NCBI RefSeq assembly: GCF_004348335.1
Contig: NZ_SMJW01000041.1
Coordinates: 1-41,398, forward strand
DNA from: Actinomadura bangladeshensis
Lineage (GTDB): Bacteria; Actinomycetota; Actinomycetes; Streptosporangiales; Streptosporangiaceae
Direction of reading: 5' to 3'
Length of the DNA: 41,398 nt
How positions within the stretch are numbered: the stretch's first letter is position 1; every line of letters begins with the position of its first letter. The translations under genes were made by a program, and so were the position numbers. This document shows, piece after piece, positions 15,501-22,997 of this stretch. The notes beneath the pieces are model-generated. The model saw nothing but the letters and a program-made list of their open reading frames with translations, searched no databases and was not told where the DNA came from.

Positions 15501-16676
15501 ATGACTGACGACACCACGCGCGGCGGGCCGCTCTCGGGGGTGCTGGTGGCGGACTTCTCCCGGATCCTCGCCGGCCCCTACGCGACGATGCTGCTGGCCG
15601 ACCTGGGCGCGGACGTGGTCAAGGTGGAGGGCCCGAAGGGCGACGACACCCGCACCTGGACGCCGCCCGCGCGCGGCGACGCCGCGACCTACTACCTCGG
15701 TGTCAACCGCGGGAAGCGCTCGATCGCGCTGGACCTGCGGGACGAGCGGGACGCCGAGGCCGCCCGCGAGCTGGCGCGCCGCGCCGACGTCCTGATCGAG
15801 AACTTCAAGCCGGGCGGCCTCGCCCGCTTCGGCCTCGACTACGACTCGGTCCGCGTCGCCAACCCCGGCATCGTCTACAGCTCGATCACCGGGTTCGGAT
15901 CGGGCGCCGGGCGGAAGGTCCCCGGCTACGACCTGATGGTGCAGGCGATCTCCGGGCTGATGAGCCTCACCGGAGACCCGGACGGCCCGCCGTACCGGGC
16001 GGGCATCTCGGTGTTCGACGTGATGGCGGGCAACCACGCCGCGATCGGCATCCTCGCGGCGCTGCGGCACCGGGACGCGACCGGCCGGGGCCAGCTCGTC
16101 GAGGTGAACCTGCTGTCGTCCGCGCTGACCGGGCTCGTCAACCACAGCTCCGCCTACGTCGCCGGCGGCACCGTCCCCTACCGGATGGGCAACGCGCACC
16201 CGAGCGTGTTCCCCTACGAGCCGCTGCCGACCGCCGACAACGACCTCATCGTCACCGCGGCGAACGACGGCCAGTTCCGCAAGCTGTGCGAGGTGCTCGG
16301 CATCCCGGACGTCCCGGACGACCCGCGGTTCGCGACCAACGCCGACCGCACCGCCAACCGGGCCGAGCTGCGCCCGGTCCTGGTGGAGCGGCTGAAGCGG
16401 CGCGGCGCGGTCGAATGGTTCGAGCTGCTGGTGGACGCGGGCGTGCCGAGCGGCCCGATCAACACGATCGACGGCGGCTTCGCGATGGCCGAGCGCTTCG
16501 AGCTGGACCCGGTCGTGGTCGTCGGCGAGGGCGAGCACGCGGTGCCGACGACCCGGCACCCGATCCGCTTCTCCGAGACGCCCGCGTGCTACCGGCTGCC
16601 GCCGCCGGACCTGGACGAACACGGTGCCGAGCTGCGTAAATGGCTGTCGGAGCCGCAGGAGGACGACCGTGGCTGA
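15501..16676 (+). CDS. Class III CoA-transferase (CaiB/BaiF family)
   Basis: A 391-residue family III CoA-transferase, which moves CoA between carboxylic acids. The ATG at 15501 has AGGGAG seven bases upstream. Marks: VLVADFSRILAGPYATMLLADLGADVVKVE at the N-terminus, GVNRGKRSIALDL, the catalytic Asp in PGYDLMVQA (Asp144), GDPDGPPYRAG and the C-terminal GVPSGPINTID. The CoA donor and acceptor cannot be read. The next gene, a citrate-synthase-like lyase, starts 8 bases before its stop, and LigBA subunits follow, so the acceptor is probably an aliphatic polycarboxylate made by ring cleavage, which the lyase would then split. First gene of a five-gene operon behind an IclR-type operator. Confidence 0.93.
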   Translation: MTDDTTRGGPLSGVLVADFSRILAGPYATMLLADLGADVVKVEGPKGDDTRTWTPPARGDAATYYLGVNRGKRSIALDLRDERDAEAARELARRADVLIENFKPGGLARFGLDYDSVRVANPGIVYSSITGFGSGAGRKVPGYDLMVQAISGLMSLTGDPDGPPYRAGISVFDVMAGNHAAIGILAALRHRDATGRGQLVEVNLLSSALTGLVNHSSAYVAGGTVPYRMGNAHPSVFPYEPLPTADNDLIVTAANDGQFRKLCEVLGIPDVPDDPRFATNADRTANRAELRPVLVERLKRRGAVEWFELLVDAGVPSGPINTIDGGFAMAERFELDPVVVVGEGEHAVPTTRHPIRFSETPACYRLPPPDLDEHGAELRKWLSEPQEDDRG

Positions 16677-17487
16677 CACACCGGAGTACCCGACCGCGCT
16701 GGGCGCGTCCAGCCGGGAGGCGATCACGCTGCTGGGCCGCGACCTCGCGCGGGACGTGATGGGCGAGGTGGGGTTCGGCGAGCTGGCGTTCTGGCTGGCG
16801 ACGCAGCGGCGGCCCACGCCCGGCGAGACGCGGGTGTTCGAGGCGGTCCTCGCCGCGCTCGCCGACCACGGCTTCACCCCGACCGCGATCGTGACGAGGC
16901 TGACGTACCTGTCGGCACCCGACTCGGTGCAGGGCGCGCTCGCCGCCGGGCTGCTGGGCGGCGGGTCCCGGTTCCTCGGCGTCACCGAGGACACGGGCCG
17001 CTTCCTGCACGACGTCCTGACCTCGGTGGACGGCGACCTGCCGTCCGACGGCGCGGGCTGGGACGCGCTGGCGCTGCGGACCGTCCAGCGGGAGCGGGAG
17101 GCGAAGCGGTTCGTCCCCGGCCTCGGCCACCACGTCCACAAGGACGGCGACCCCCGCACCCCGCGGCTGATGCAGATCGCCACCGAGGAGAACCTGTACG
17201 GCCCGCACCTGTCGCTGTTCGCCGCGATCGGCCGCGTCCACCCCGAGGTGCTCGGCAGGACGCTGCCGCTGAACGGCGCCGGCGTGTGCGGCGCCGCGCT
17301 CGCCGACCTCGGCCTGCCGCTGGAGCTGCTGCGCGGGTTCGCGCTCCTCGCCCGCACCGCCGGCCTCATCGGGCAGCTCGCCGAGGAGCTGCGCAACCCC
17401 GTCGGCAACGAGATCTTCCTGTCGGTGGACCTCAACAACCGGTCCATCGCCCCCGACCCCTACACCCCCGAGGACCGTCATGGCTGA
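16669..17487 (+). CDS. Citryl-CoA lyase-like protein (short citrate synthase family)
   Basis: A 272-residue protein of the citrate-synthase fold, much shorter than true citrate synthases (about 370-430 residues) and like the stand-alone citryl-CoA lyase group. The GTG at 16669 overlaps the CoA-transferase by 8 bases. The core active-site segment VPGLGHHVHKDGDPRTPRLM lies near residue 150, and GVCGAALADLGLP and FALLARTAGLIGQLAEEL follow, as in the C-terminal part of citrate synthases. ReaI expectation from the family: cleavage or formation of a bond between a carbonyl compound and acetyl-CoA. Next to a CoA-transferase it would act as a CoA-ester lyase, giving acetyl-CoA and a keto acid. The exact substrate is inferred only. 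Confidence 0.85.
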   Translation: MADTPEYPTALGASSREAITLLGRDLARDVMGEVGFGELAFWLATQRRPTPGETRVFEAVLAALADHGFTPTAIVTRLTYLSAPDSVQGALAAGLLGGGSRFLGVTEDTGRFLHDVLTSVDGDLPSDGAGWDALALRTVQREREAKRFVPGLGHHVHKDGDPRTPRLMQIATEENLYGPHLSLFAAIGRVHPEVLGRTLPLNGAGVCGAALADLGLPLELLRGFALLARTAGLIGQLAEELRNPVGNEIFLSVDLNNRSIAPDPYTPEDRHG

Positions 17488-18343
17488 ACTGGTCGCTGTG
17501 ATCGCTTCGACCCACCACCCCTTCTACCACCGCGCGAGCACCGCGACCGCCGAGGACCGCCCCGACTTCGCCGACGAGTGGGTCCGCAAGATCGAGGCGT
17601 TCCGCGAGACGCTGACGAGGGCCCGCCCGGACGTCCTGGTCATGGTCGGCTCCGACCACTTCCACCAGCTGTGGCTGGACAACATGCCGCAGTTCCTCAT
17701 CGGCAAGGCGCCGTTCTACGACGCCAACTGGTACAACGAGGAACGCGAGTTCGGGCTGCCGCGCATGCTGTTCACCGGGCAGGAGGACCTGTCCGAGTAC
17801 ATGCTGCGCGAAGGCCTGGACGCGGGCTTCGACCTGGCGTTCTCCAACGAGCTGCGCATCGACCACTCGATCACGTGCCCGATCATCACGCTGCGTCCGC
17901 AGAACGACCTGCCGATCGTCCCGGTCTACACCAACATCTTCGCCCCGCCCCTGCCGCGGCCCAAGCGGTTCGTGCAGCTCGGACGGACGATCCGGGAGCT
18001 GGTGGAGTCGTGGCCGGGGAACCAGCGCGTCGCGGTCATCGGCACCGGCCACCTGTCCCTCGAACTGGGCGGCCCGCGCCAGTTCGGCCCGCACGGCCCC
18101 GACCCCGAGTTCGACGCGAAGGCCGTCGAATGGATCTCCTCCGGCGACATCGAGGGCTGCCTGTCCGAGGTCACCCTCGACAGCCTCCACGCCCCCGGCA
18201 ACGCCACCCACGGCTTCATGGACTTCATGCTGATGATGGGCGTAGCGGGCGAAGGCAAGAAGGCCGACTACGTCGACACCTACGACCTGTTCCACACGAT
18301 GGAGGCCTACTTCACCTGGTACCCGAACGGAGCGGGCGAGTGA
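17480..18343 (+). CDS. Class III extradiol ring-cleavage dioxygenase, catalytic subunit (LigB family)
   Basis: A 287-residue LigB-type protein. The iron site is suggested by His12/His13 in ASTHHPFYH and by His60/His62 in GSDHFHQLW, with a C-terminal acid expected. GTGHLSLELGG, then NATHGFMDFMLMMG and the end MEAYFTWY match protocatechuate 4,5- and gallate-type dioxygenases. It opens a catechol ring with O2 next to the two hydroxyls, in the cytoplasm, with the LigA-like subunit encoded next. It overlaps the lyase gene by 8 bases and the LigA gene by 4, so all should be made together. The ring substrate is not certain: protocatechuate, gallate or a related catechol acid. Confidence 0.92.
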   Translation: MAELVAVIASTHHPFYHRASTATAEDRPDFADEWVRKIEAFRETLTRARPDVLVMVGSDHFHQLWLDNMPQFLIGKAPFYDANWYNEEREFGLPRMLFTGQEDLSEYMLREGLDAGFDLAFSNELRIDHSITCPIITLRPQNDLPIVPVYTNIFAPPLPRPKRFVQLGRTIRELVESWPGNQRVAVIGTGHLSLELGGPRQFGPHGPDPEFDAKAVEWISSGDIEGCLSEVTLDSLHAPGNATHGFMDFMLMMGVAGEGKKADYVDTYDLFHTMEAYFTWYPNGAGE

Positions 18344-18702
18344 GCAAGTATCTGTTGAACAAGTTCCTCTTCACCGTCGACCGCGATCCTGAGCTGGTCG
18401 AGCGCTACCGGAACGAGCCGGAGGCGACCGTGGCGTGGTGGGAGGAGGAACAGGCCAACCGGATCATCAACTGCCATGGGGGCGAGTCGTCGACCTGGCT
18501 GAAGTTCGACGATGTGGAGCGGGCCGCGCTCGCCGGGCATGACTACCCGAAGCTGTTCGAGCTGGGCGCGCACCCGTTCCTCACGCTGACGCTGTTCATC
18601 GCGATGTTCGAGCGCGACTACGACGAGCCGCTCGGATTCCAGCTGGAGTATGCGCGGCGGGTCTCGCACGTCACGCTGCCCTACCCCGACATCGCGACCT
18701 GA
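18340..18702 (+). CDS. LigA-type small subunit of the extradiol dioxygenase
   Basis: A 120-residue alpha subunit of the protocatechuate 4,5-dioxygenase LigA kind. The GTG at 18340 overlaps the LigB stop (GTGA). It opens SKYLLNKFLFTVDRDPELVERY and contains ALAGHDYPKLFELGAHPFL, the helical segment that lines the active site in the known LigAB structure. The order here is LigB then LigA, the reverse of the classic ligAB order. The protein has no iron site of its own. Confidence 0.9.
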   Translation: MSKYLLNKFLFTVDRDPELVERYRNEPEATVAWWEEEQANRIINCHGGESSTWLKFDDVERAALAGHDYPKLFELGAHPFLTLTLFIAMFERDYDEPLGFQLEYARRVSHVTLPYPDIAT

Positions 18703-18706
18703 GCCG

Positions 18707-19663
18707 ATGCGCGCTGCGGAGATCAGGGAATGCGGACGTCCGCCCGTGGTGGCGGAGCGCAAGCCTCCCGTGCCGGGCGGCGGGGAGGTCCTGGTGGACG
18801 TCCTCGCCGCACCCATCACGCCGCTCGACCTGCTGTGCGCGAGCGGCACGTCCTACTTCGGGACGCCCGCGACGCCGTACGTGCCGGGCGTGCAGGGCGT
18901 CGGGACGTCCGGGGGCCGGACGGTCTGGTTCCCGAGCCCGGCCGGAATGGCGCCGGGCGACGGAAGCATGGCCGAGGTCGCGGCCGTCCCGGAGGCGGCG
19001 CTCGTCGAGCTGCCGGACGGCGTCGACCCGGTGCGGCTCGCGGCGCTCGGGCTGTCGGCCGTCGCCGCGCACATGGCGCTGACCTGGCGCGGCGAGCTGG
19101 CCGCCGGTGAGCAGGTGGTCGTGCTCGGCGCGGGCGGGGTCGTCGGCCAGGCCGCGGTGCAGCTCGCGCGGACGGCGGGTGCGCGGCGGGTCGTCGCCGG
19201 CGCCCGGTCGCCGCGGGCGCGGGCGCGGGCGGCGCGGGCCGGAGCGGACGCGGTCGTCGCGCTCGACACCGGCGACGTCGGCGAGCTGGCCCGGCGGTTC
19301 GCCGGCGCCGCCGACGGGCCGGTGGACCTGGTGCTCGATCCGCTGTTCGGCGCCCCTGCGGCGGCGGCGGCGCGGACGCTGCGTCCGGGCGGGCGGCTCG
19401 TCAACCTCGGGAGTTCGGCGGGCGAGACGTGCCCGATCGACTCCGCCACCCTCCGCGGGAAGTCGCTGCGGCTGCTCGGCTACACCAACAACGAGCTGTC
19501 GGCCGGGCAGCGCGCGGCGTCGATCGTGTTCGTCGCGGAGCAGGCCGCGTCCGGGAGGCTGGCCGTCGCCCACGAGACCGTGCCCCTGGAGGACGCGGCG
19601 GAGGCGTGGCGGCGCCAGGGCGAGGGGACGGCGGCGGGGCGGATCGTCCTCACCCCGCGGTGA
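18707..19663 (+). CDS. Zinc-independent alcohol dehydrogenase/quinone-oxidoreductase family (MDR)
   Basis: A 318-residue medium-chain reductase. The ATG at 18707 is 4 bases after the LigA stop. The Rossmann motif VVLGAGGVVGQAAVQLAR, the GVQGVGTSGG loop and LRPGGRLVNLGSSAG fit quinone-oxidoreductase-like members. The zinc-binding Cys and His residues of true alcohol dehydrogenases are absent. It would use NADPH to reduce a double bond or quinone. As the last gene of the LigBA operon it could reduce an unsaturated ring-cleavage product. Its 3' end overlaps the convergent iclR gene by 14 bases. Confidence 0.85.
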   Translation: MRAAEIRECGRPPVVAERKPPVPGGGEVLVDVLAAPITPLDLLCASGTSYFGTPATPYVPGVQGVGTSGGRTVWFPSPAGMAPGDGSMAEVAAVPEAALVELPDGVDPVRLAALGLSAVAAHMALTWRGELAAGEQVVVLGAGGVVGQAAVQLARTAGARRVVAGARSPRARARAARAGADAVVALDTGDVGELARRFAGAADGPVDLVLDPLFGAPAAAAARTLRPGGRLVNLGSSAGETCPIDSATLRGKSLRLLGYTNNELSAGQRAASIVFVAEQAASGRLAVAHETVPLEDAAEAWRRQGEGTAAGRIVLTPR

Positions 19664-20450
19664 CCTGGGGGACGGTCTCCAGGCGGGCGAAGTCGGCGCT
19701 GATCTCCCCCGCCGTCTGCAGCAGCAGCGGGAGGTGCTCCTCCAGGAGCTGCTCGACGGGCGTCTCGGCGGCGTGCGTGTTGACGTTGATGCCCGCGATG
19801 ACCGTGCCGGAGCCGTCCCGCAGCGGCGCCGCGACCGAGCGGATGCCGCGCGCGAGCTGCTCGTCGGTCAGCGCCCAGCCGCGCGCCCGCACCTCGCGCA
19901 GTTCCGCGTCCCGCTCCGCCCTGGTGAGGTGGACGCGCGGCTCCAGCCCGGAGCGGGTCGGCTCGGCGAGGATCCGGTCGACCTCGGCGGGGTCGAGCGC
20001 GGCGAGCTGCACCTTGCCGAGCGAGGTCTGCAGCGCCGGGAACCGGGTGCCGATCTGCACCGCCAGCGCGACGATCTTCGGGACGGCGACGCGCGCGACG
20101 TAGACGATGTCGGACCCGTCGAGCTGCGCGATGGAGCACGACTCGTTCGTCCGGGCGACGAGCCGCTCCATGTGCGGGCGGGCCACGTCCCACAGGCCCA
20201 TGGACCGGACGTAGGCGACGCCGAGGTCGAGGACGCGCGGGGTCAGGGAGTAGCCGCCGTCGGCGGCCCGCACGTAGCCGAGTTCCCGCAGCGTCAGCAG
20301 GATGCGGCGGGCGGTCGGCCGGGCCAGCCCGGTCGCCTCCGCGACCTGGGCGAGCGACATGACCGGCCGCCGCGCCTCGAAGGCGGTGATGACCTCCAGG
20401 CCCCGGGCCAGCGCCTCGATGAAATCCGGTCCGGTGCCTTCCCGTGGCAT
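19650..20450 (-). CDS. IclR-family transcriptional regulator (PcaR/PobR-like)
   Basis: A 266-residue IclR protein. The winged helix (about residues 12-75) includes SLAQVAEATGLARPTARRILLTLRELGYV; the effector-binding half has SLGKVQLAAL, GWALTDEQLARGIRSVAAPL and VIAGINVN, the usual signature of this group. PcaR and PobR relatives govern protocatechuate and hydroxybenzoate catabolism, which suits the neighbouring ring-cleavage genes. The start ATG is at 20448-20450. Its likely -10 (TATGAT on the minus strand) lies at the centre of a 17-bp palindrome that also occurs at both promoters of the amidohydrolase/CoA-transferase region, so it should regulate that unit and itself. Confidence 0.93.
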   Translation of the reverse strand: MPREGTGPDFIEALARGLEVITAFEARRPVMSLAQVAEATGLARPTARRILLTLRELGYVRAADGGYSLTPRVLDLGVAYVRSMGLWDVARPHMERLVARTNESCSIAQLDGSDIVYVARVAVPKIVALAVQIGTRFPALQTSLGKVQLAALDPAEVDRILAEPTRSGLEPRVHLTRAERDAELREVRARGWALTDEQLARGIRSVAAPLRDGSGTVIAGINVNTHAAETPVEQLLEEHLPLLLQTAGEISADFARLETVPQVTAG

Positions 20451-20484
20451 CGATCATCCCCTCGCCGCCGGCCGCGCCATCATT

Positions 20485-20501
20485 CGTCCATCATACGGAC
20501 A
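20485..20501 (-). promoter_or_regulatory. IclR-type operator copy 3 over the iclR promoter
   Basis: CGTCCATCATACGGACA: GTCC and GGAC arms flank ATCATA, which on the minus strand is TATGAT, a near-perfect -10 box 40 bases before the iclR ATG. The centre-over-minus-10 layout is the same as in copy 1, which supports autoregulation. Confidence 0.6.
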
Positions 20502-20535
20502 AGTGACCGCCCGCCCCCGGACGCCCCCCGCGCAT

Positions 20536-20599
20536 CGTTGACTTGCGGCGTGTTGTTGTTATGCGGGCCCGCATAACAACAACACGCCGCAGATCAACG
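20536..20599. repeat. Long perfect palindrome between maoC and iclR
   Basis: Positions 20544-20567 and 20568-20591 are exact reverse complements with no spacer: 48 bp, centred on GGGCCC. Six further outer base pairs on each side (CGTTGA with TCAACG) follow two mismatched positions, so the whole spans 64 bp. It overlaps the maoC stop codon (20594-20596) and lies upstream of iclR. The transcript could form a very stable hairpin, so a terminator for the SDR-amidohydrolase-MaoC operon is the simplest reading. There is no T run. A recent insertion or an assembly artefact is also possible. Confidence 0.9.
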
Positions 20600-21046
20600 G
20601 AGGAAGCGGAAGATGCCCTGGAGGACGCAGGCCGGCTTCTCGTGGTTCTCGATCTCCACGGTCAGGTCGGCGGTGACCTGGACGCCGCCGGCGATGTCCG
20701 TCACGTCGGCGAGGGTTCCGGAGAGGCGGATGCGGGAGCCGGCCGGGACCGGGGCCGGGAAGCGCACCCTGTTCAGCCCGTAGTTGATCTTCGTGGTGAC
20801 GCCGGTGACGTCGAGCAGCTCCGTCCACAGCGGGATGACCAGCGACAGCGTCAGGTAGCCGTGCGCGATCGGGCCGCCGAACGGGCCGTCCTTGGCGCGC
20901 TCGGGGTCGACGTGGATCCACTGGTGGTCGCCGGTGGCGTCGGCGAACGTGTTGATCCGGGCCTGGTCCACCTCCAGCCAGCGGCTCGTGCCGAGCGAAC
21001 CGCCCGCCAGGCTCTTCAGGTCCGCGAACGCGACGGTCGTGCTCAT
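20594..21046 (-). CDS. MaoC-family (R)-hydratase
   Basis: A 150-residue single hot-dog protein. The hydratase motif is visible: FADATGDHQWIHVDPERA, with catalytic Asp40 and His45, followed by GPIAHGYLTLSLV. This family hydrates trans-2-enoyl-CoA to (R)-3-hydroxyacyl-CoA. The ATG at 21044-21046 overlaps the amidohydrolase stop (ATGA). It is the third gene of an SDR-amidohydrolase-MaoC operon, which suggests hydration, oxidation and cleavage of an acyl-CoA side chain. Its stop lies inside the long palindrome. Confidence 0.93.
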   Translation of the reverse strand: MSTTVAFADLKSLAGGSLGTSRWLEVDQARINTFADATGDHQWIHVDPERAKDGPFGGPIAHGYLTLSLVIPLWTELLDVTGVTTKINYGLNRVRFPAPVPAGSRIRLSGTLADVTDIAGGVQVTADLTVEIENHEKPACVLQGIFRFLR

Positions 21047-21939
21047 GCCTTCTTCTCCTTGCCGCCGCCGAGGCCGAGGGCCCGGACGGCGTTCTCCTTG
21101 AGGATCTTGGGACGGACGTGCGGCTTGATCTCCAGCGCGTCGAAGTCGCGCCGCCACCGGTCCGGGGTGATGACCGGGTAGTCGGAGCCGAACAGCACCT
21201 TGTCCTGCAGGAGGCCGTTGGCGTACCGGACGAGCTGCGGCGGGAAGTACTTCGGCGACCAGCCGGACAGGTCGATGTAGACGTTGGGCTTGTGGGTGGC
21301 GACGGCGAGCGCCTCGTCCTGCCAGGGGAAGGACGGGTGCGCCATGATGATCGTCAGGTCGGGGACGTCGACGGCGACGTCGTCGAGCAGCATCGGGTTC
21401 GACAGGCCGAGCCGGATGCCGCCGCCGCCCGGCATGCCCGCGCCGATCCCGGTCTGCCCGGTGTGGAACAGGGCCGGGACGCCGTGCTCGGCGGCGACCT
21501 CCAGCAGCGGGTACGCGCTGCGGTCGTTGGGCGCGAACCCCTGCAGGGACGGGTGGAACTTGATGCCGCGCATCCCGTGGTCCTCGATCAGCCGGCGGAA
21601 CGTCCGGGCGCCGGCGCGCCCCTTGGCCGGGTCGATGCTCGCGAACGGGATCAGCACGTCGGGGTGCGCGGCGGCCCGCTCGGCGATCTCCTCGTTGGAG
21701 AGCGCCGGATGCCCGGTGGCGTTCTCGATGTCGACGGTGAACACGACCGCGGCCAGGCGGCGCTCGCGGTAGTGGGACGCGATCTCGTCGATCGTGGGCG
21801 TCCGGTTCTGGTCCGCGCCGAAGTACTTCGCGGACGCCTCCATGAAGTCGTCCGGCAGCGACAGGTGCCCGTGCAGGTCGGACTCCACGTGCACGTGGAC
21901 GTCGATCGCCTCCAGGGCGTCCAGGTCGAGCCCGCTCAT
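21043..21939 (-). CDS. Amidohydrolase_2 family protein (possibly 3-ketoacyl-CoA hydrolase of the PhdC type)
   Basis: A 298-residue TIM-barrel amidohydrolase of the ACMSD/LigJ/decarboxylase group. The HxH pair is His15/His17 in AIDVHVHVE; other likely metal or catalytic residues lie in GIKFHPSLQGF, LFHTGQTG, MAHPSFPW and LFGSDYPV. In actinobacteria a related amidohydrolase (PhdC of the hydroxycinnamate pathway) hydrolyses an aryl-3-ketoacyl-CoA; the SDR and MaoC partners here make a similar job likely, but a decarboxylase or a LigJ/LigI-type hydratase or lactonase cannot be excluded. It overlaps both neighbours by 4 bases. Confidence 0.88.
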   Translation of the reverse strand: MSGLDLDALEAIDVHVHVESDLHGHLSLPDDFMEASAKYFGADQNRTPTIDEIASHYRERRLAAVVFTVDIENATGHPALSNEEIAERAAAHPDVLIPFASIDPAKGRAGARTFRRLIEDHGMRGIKFHPSLQGFAPNDRSAYPLLEVAAEHGVPALFHTGQTGIGAGMPGGGGIRLGLSNPMLLDDVAVDVPDLTIIMAHPSFPWQDEALAVATHKPNVYIDLSGWSPKYFPPQLVRYANGLLQDKVLFGSDYPVITPDRWRRDFDALEIKPHVRPKILKENAVRALGLGGGKEKKA

Positions 21940-22844
21940 CGGGTCTGCTCCCGGGGCAGGTTCTCTCCGACGCTCTGCTGGTGCTCGGCGAAAATCGTGG
22001 GCCAGGCGGCGGCGATGTCGGCGGCGGACCAGCCGCCGTCCCGGTAGGCGGCGACGGCCTGGGTCGGGTGCGTCCACAGCGAGAGCCGGTCGCCGCCGAC
22101 CCCGATCGCCTGCCCGGTGATGCCGGACGCGGCGTCCGAGGCGAGGAAGGCCACCAGCCCGGCGGCGTCCTCGGGCGTGCCGAACGCCAGCGCGCGGCGG
22201 GCGAACGGCGGCATCTCCTCGCCACGCCGCATCGCCTCGACGTAGGGGGCGAGCGCCGGGATCGTCTCGGTCATCGCGGTCGCCGCGACCGGGACGACCG
22301 CGTTCACGGTGACGTCCGCGCGGGCCAGTTCCATCGCCCAGGTGCGGACGAAGCCGACGATCCCGGCCTTGGCCGCCGCGTAGTTGGTCTGCCCGAAGTT
22401 GCCGCGCTGCCCGGCCGGGGAGCCGACCAGGATGAGCCGGCCGCCGTCGCCCTGCTCGCGGAACCGGCGCGCCGCCGCGCGGGCGCAGGTGAACGTCCCC
22501 CGGAGGTGGACCTGGACGACGGTGTCGAAGTCGTCGTCGGTCATCTTCCACAGCACCCGGTCGCGCAGGACGCCGGCGTTGGTCACCATCACGTCGAGCC
22601 GGCCGAACTCCGCCACCGCCCGCGCGACGAGCGCGTCGGCGGTCTCGGCGGGGCCGACCGCGGCGGGGTGCGCGACGGCCCGCCCGCCCGCGTCGCCGAT
22701 CTGCTTCGCCGCGGCCTCGGCGGTGGCCGCATCCGCGTCGTTGACCACGACGGCCGCGCCCGCGCGGGCCAGTTCCGCGGCGTAGGCGAGGCCGAGGCCG
22801 CGCCCGGCGCCGGTGACCACCGCCACCTTCCCGTTCAGCTCCAT
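21936..22844 (-). CDS. Short-chain dehydrogenase/reductase, 3-hydroxyacyl-CoA dehydrogenase type
   Basis: A 302-residue SDR. The ATG at 22842-22844 has GGGAAGG upstream; a GTG six bases earlier is an alternative. The cofactor motif TGAGRGLG is at residues 11-18, NAG follows in VTNAGVLRD, Ser in LVGSPAGQRG, and the catalytic YAAAK. NDADAATAE after the second strand indicates an NAD-preferring enzyme. The C-terminal 40 residues (GDRLSLWTHP to NLPREQTR) are like those of 17beta-HSD4-type 3-hydroxyacyl-CoA dehydrogenases, which are often paired with MaoC hydratases as here. First gene of the three-gene operon, divergent from the PaaX-type repressor. Confidence 0.93.
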   Translation of the reverse strand: MELNGKVAVVTGAGRGLGLAYAAELARAGAAVVVNDADAATAEAAAKQIGDAGGRAVAHPAAVGPAETADALVARAVAEFGRLDVMVTNAGVLRDRVLWKMTDDDFDTVVQVHLRGTFTCARAAARRFREQGDGGRLILVGSPAGQRGNFGQTNYAAAKAGIVGFVRTWAMELARADVTVNAVVPVAATAMTETIPALAPYVEAMRRGEEMPPFARRALAFGTPEDAAGLVAFLASDAASGITGQAIGVGGDRLSLWTHPTQAVAAYRDGGWSAADIAAAWPTIFAEHQQSVGENLPREQTR

Positions 22845-22877
22845 TGCCACCTTCCCGAATCCGCTTCCGTTCCCTAG

Positions 22878-22906
22878 AAGTTAGATTCAGCCTTGTCGTG
22901 CGTCAA
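22878..22906 (-). promoter_or_regulatory. Promoter of the SDR-amidohydrolase-MaoC operon
   Basis: On the minus strand, TTGACG (22901-22906) and TAACTT (22878-22883) are exactly 17 bases apart, about 34 bases before the SDR ATG. It is a strong match to the vegetative consensus. The 153-base divergent spacer should also hold the PaaX-type repressor site, which I could not identify with confidence. Confidence 0.65.
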
Positions 22907-22997
22907 GATTTCATCGAATAAGCTTGGTGACAGCGGGAGGGCCGCGCGGCATGGTGTGATGTCCCCCGATGGCGACGACGGCGACGGAGGGACGGGC

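Noticed and set aside
20544..20591. Palindrome considered as an IS end or an attachment site
   Set aside because: No transposase, no target duplication and no second copy in the window; left as an unexplained repeat.
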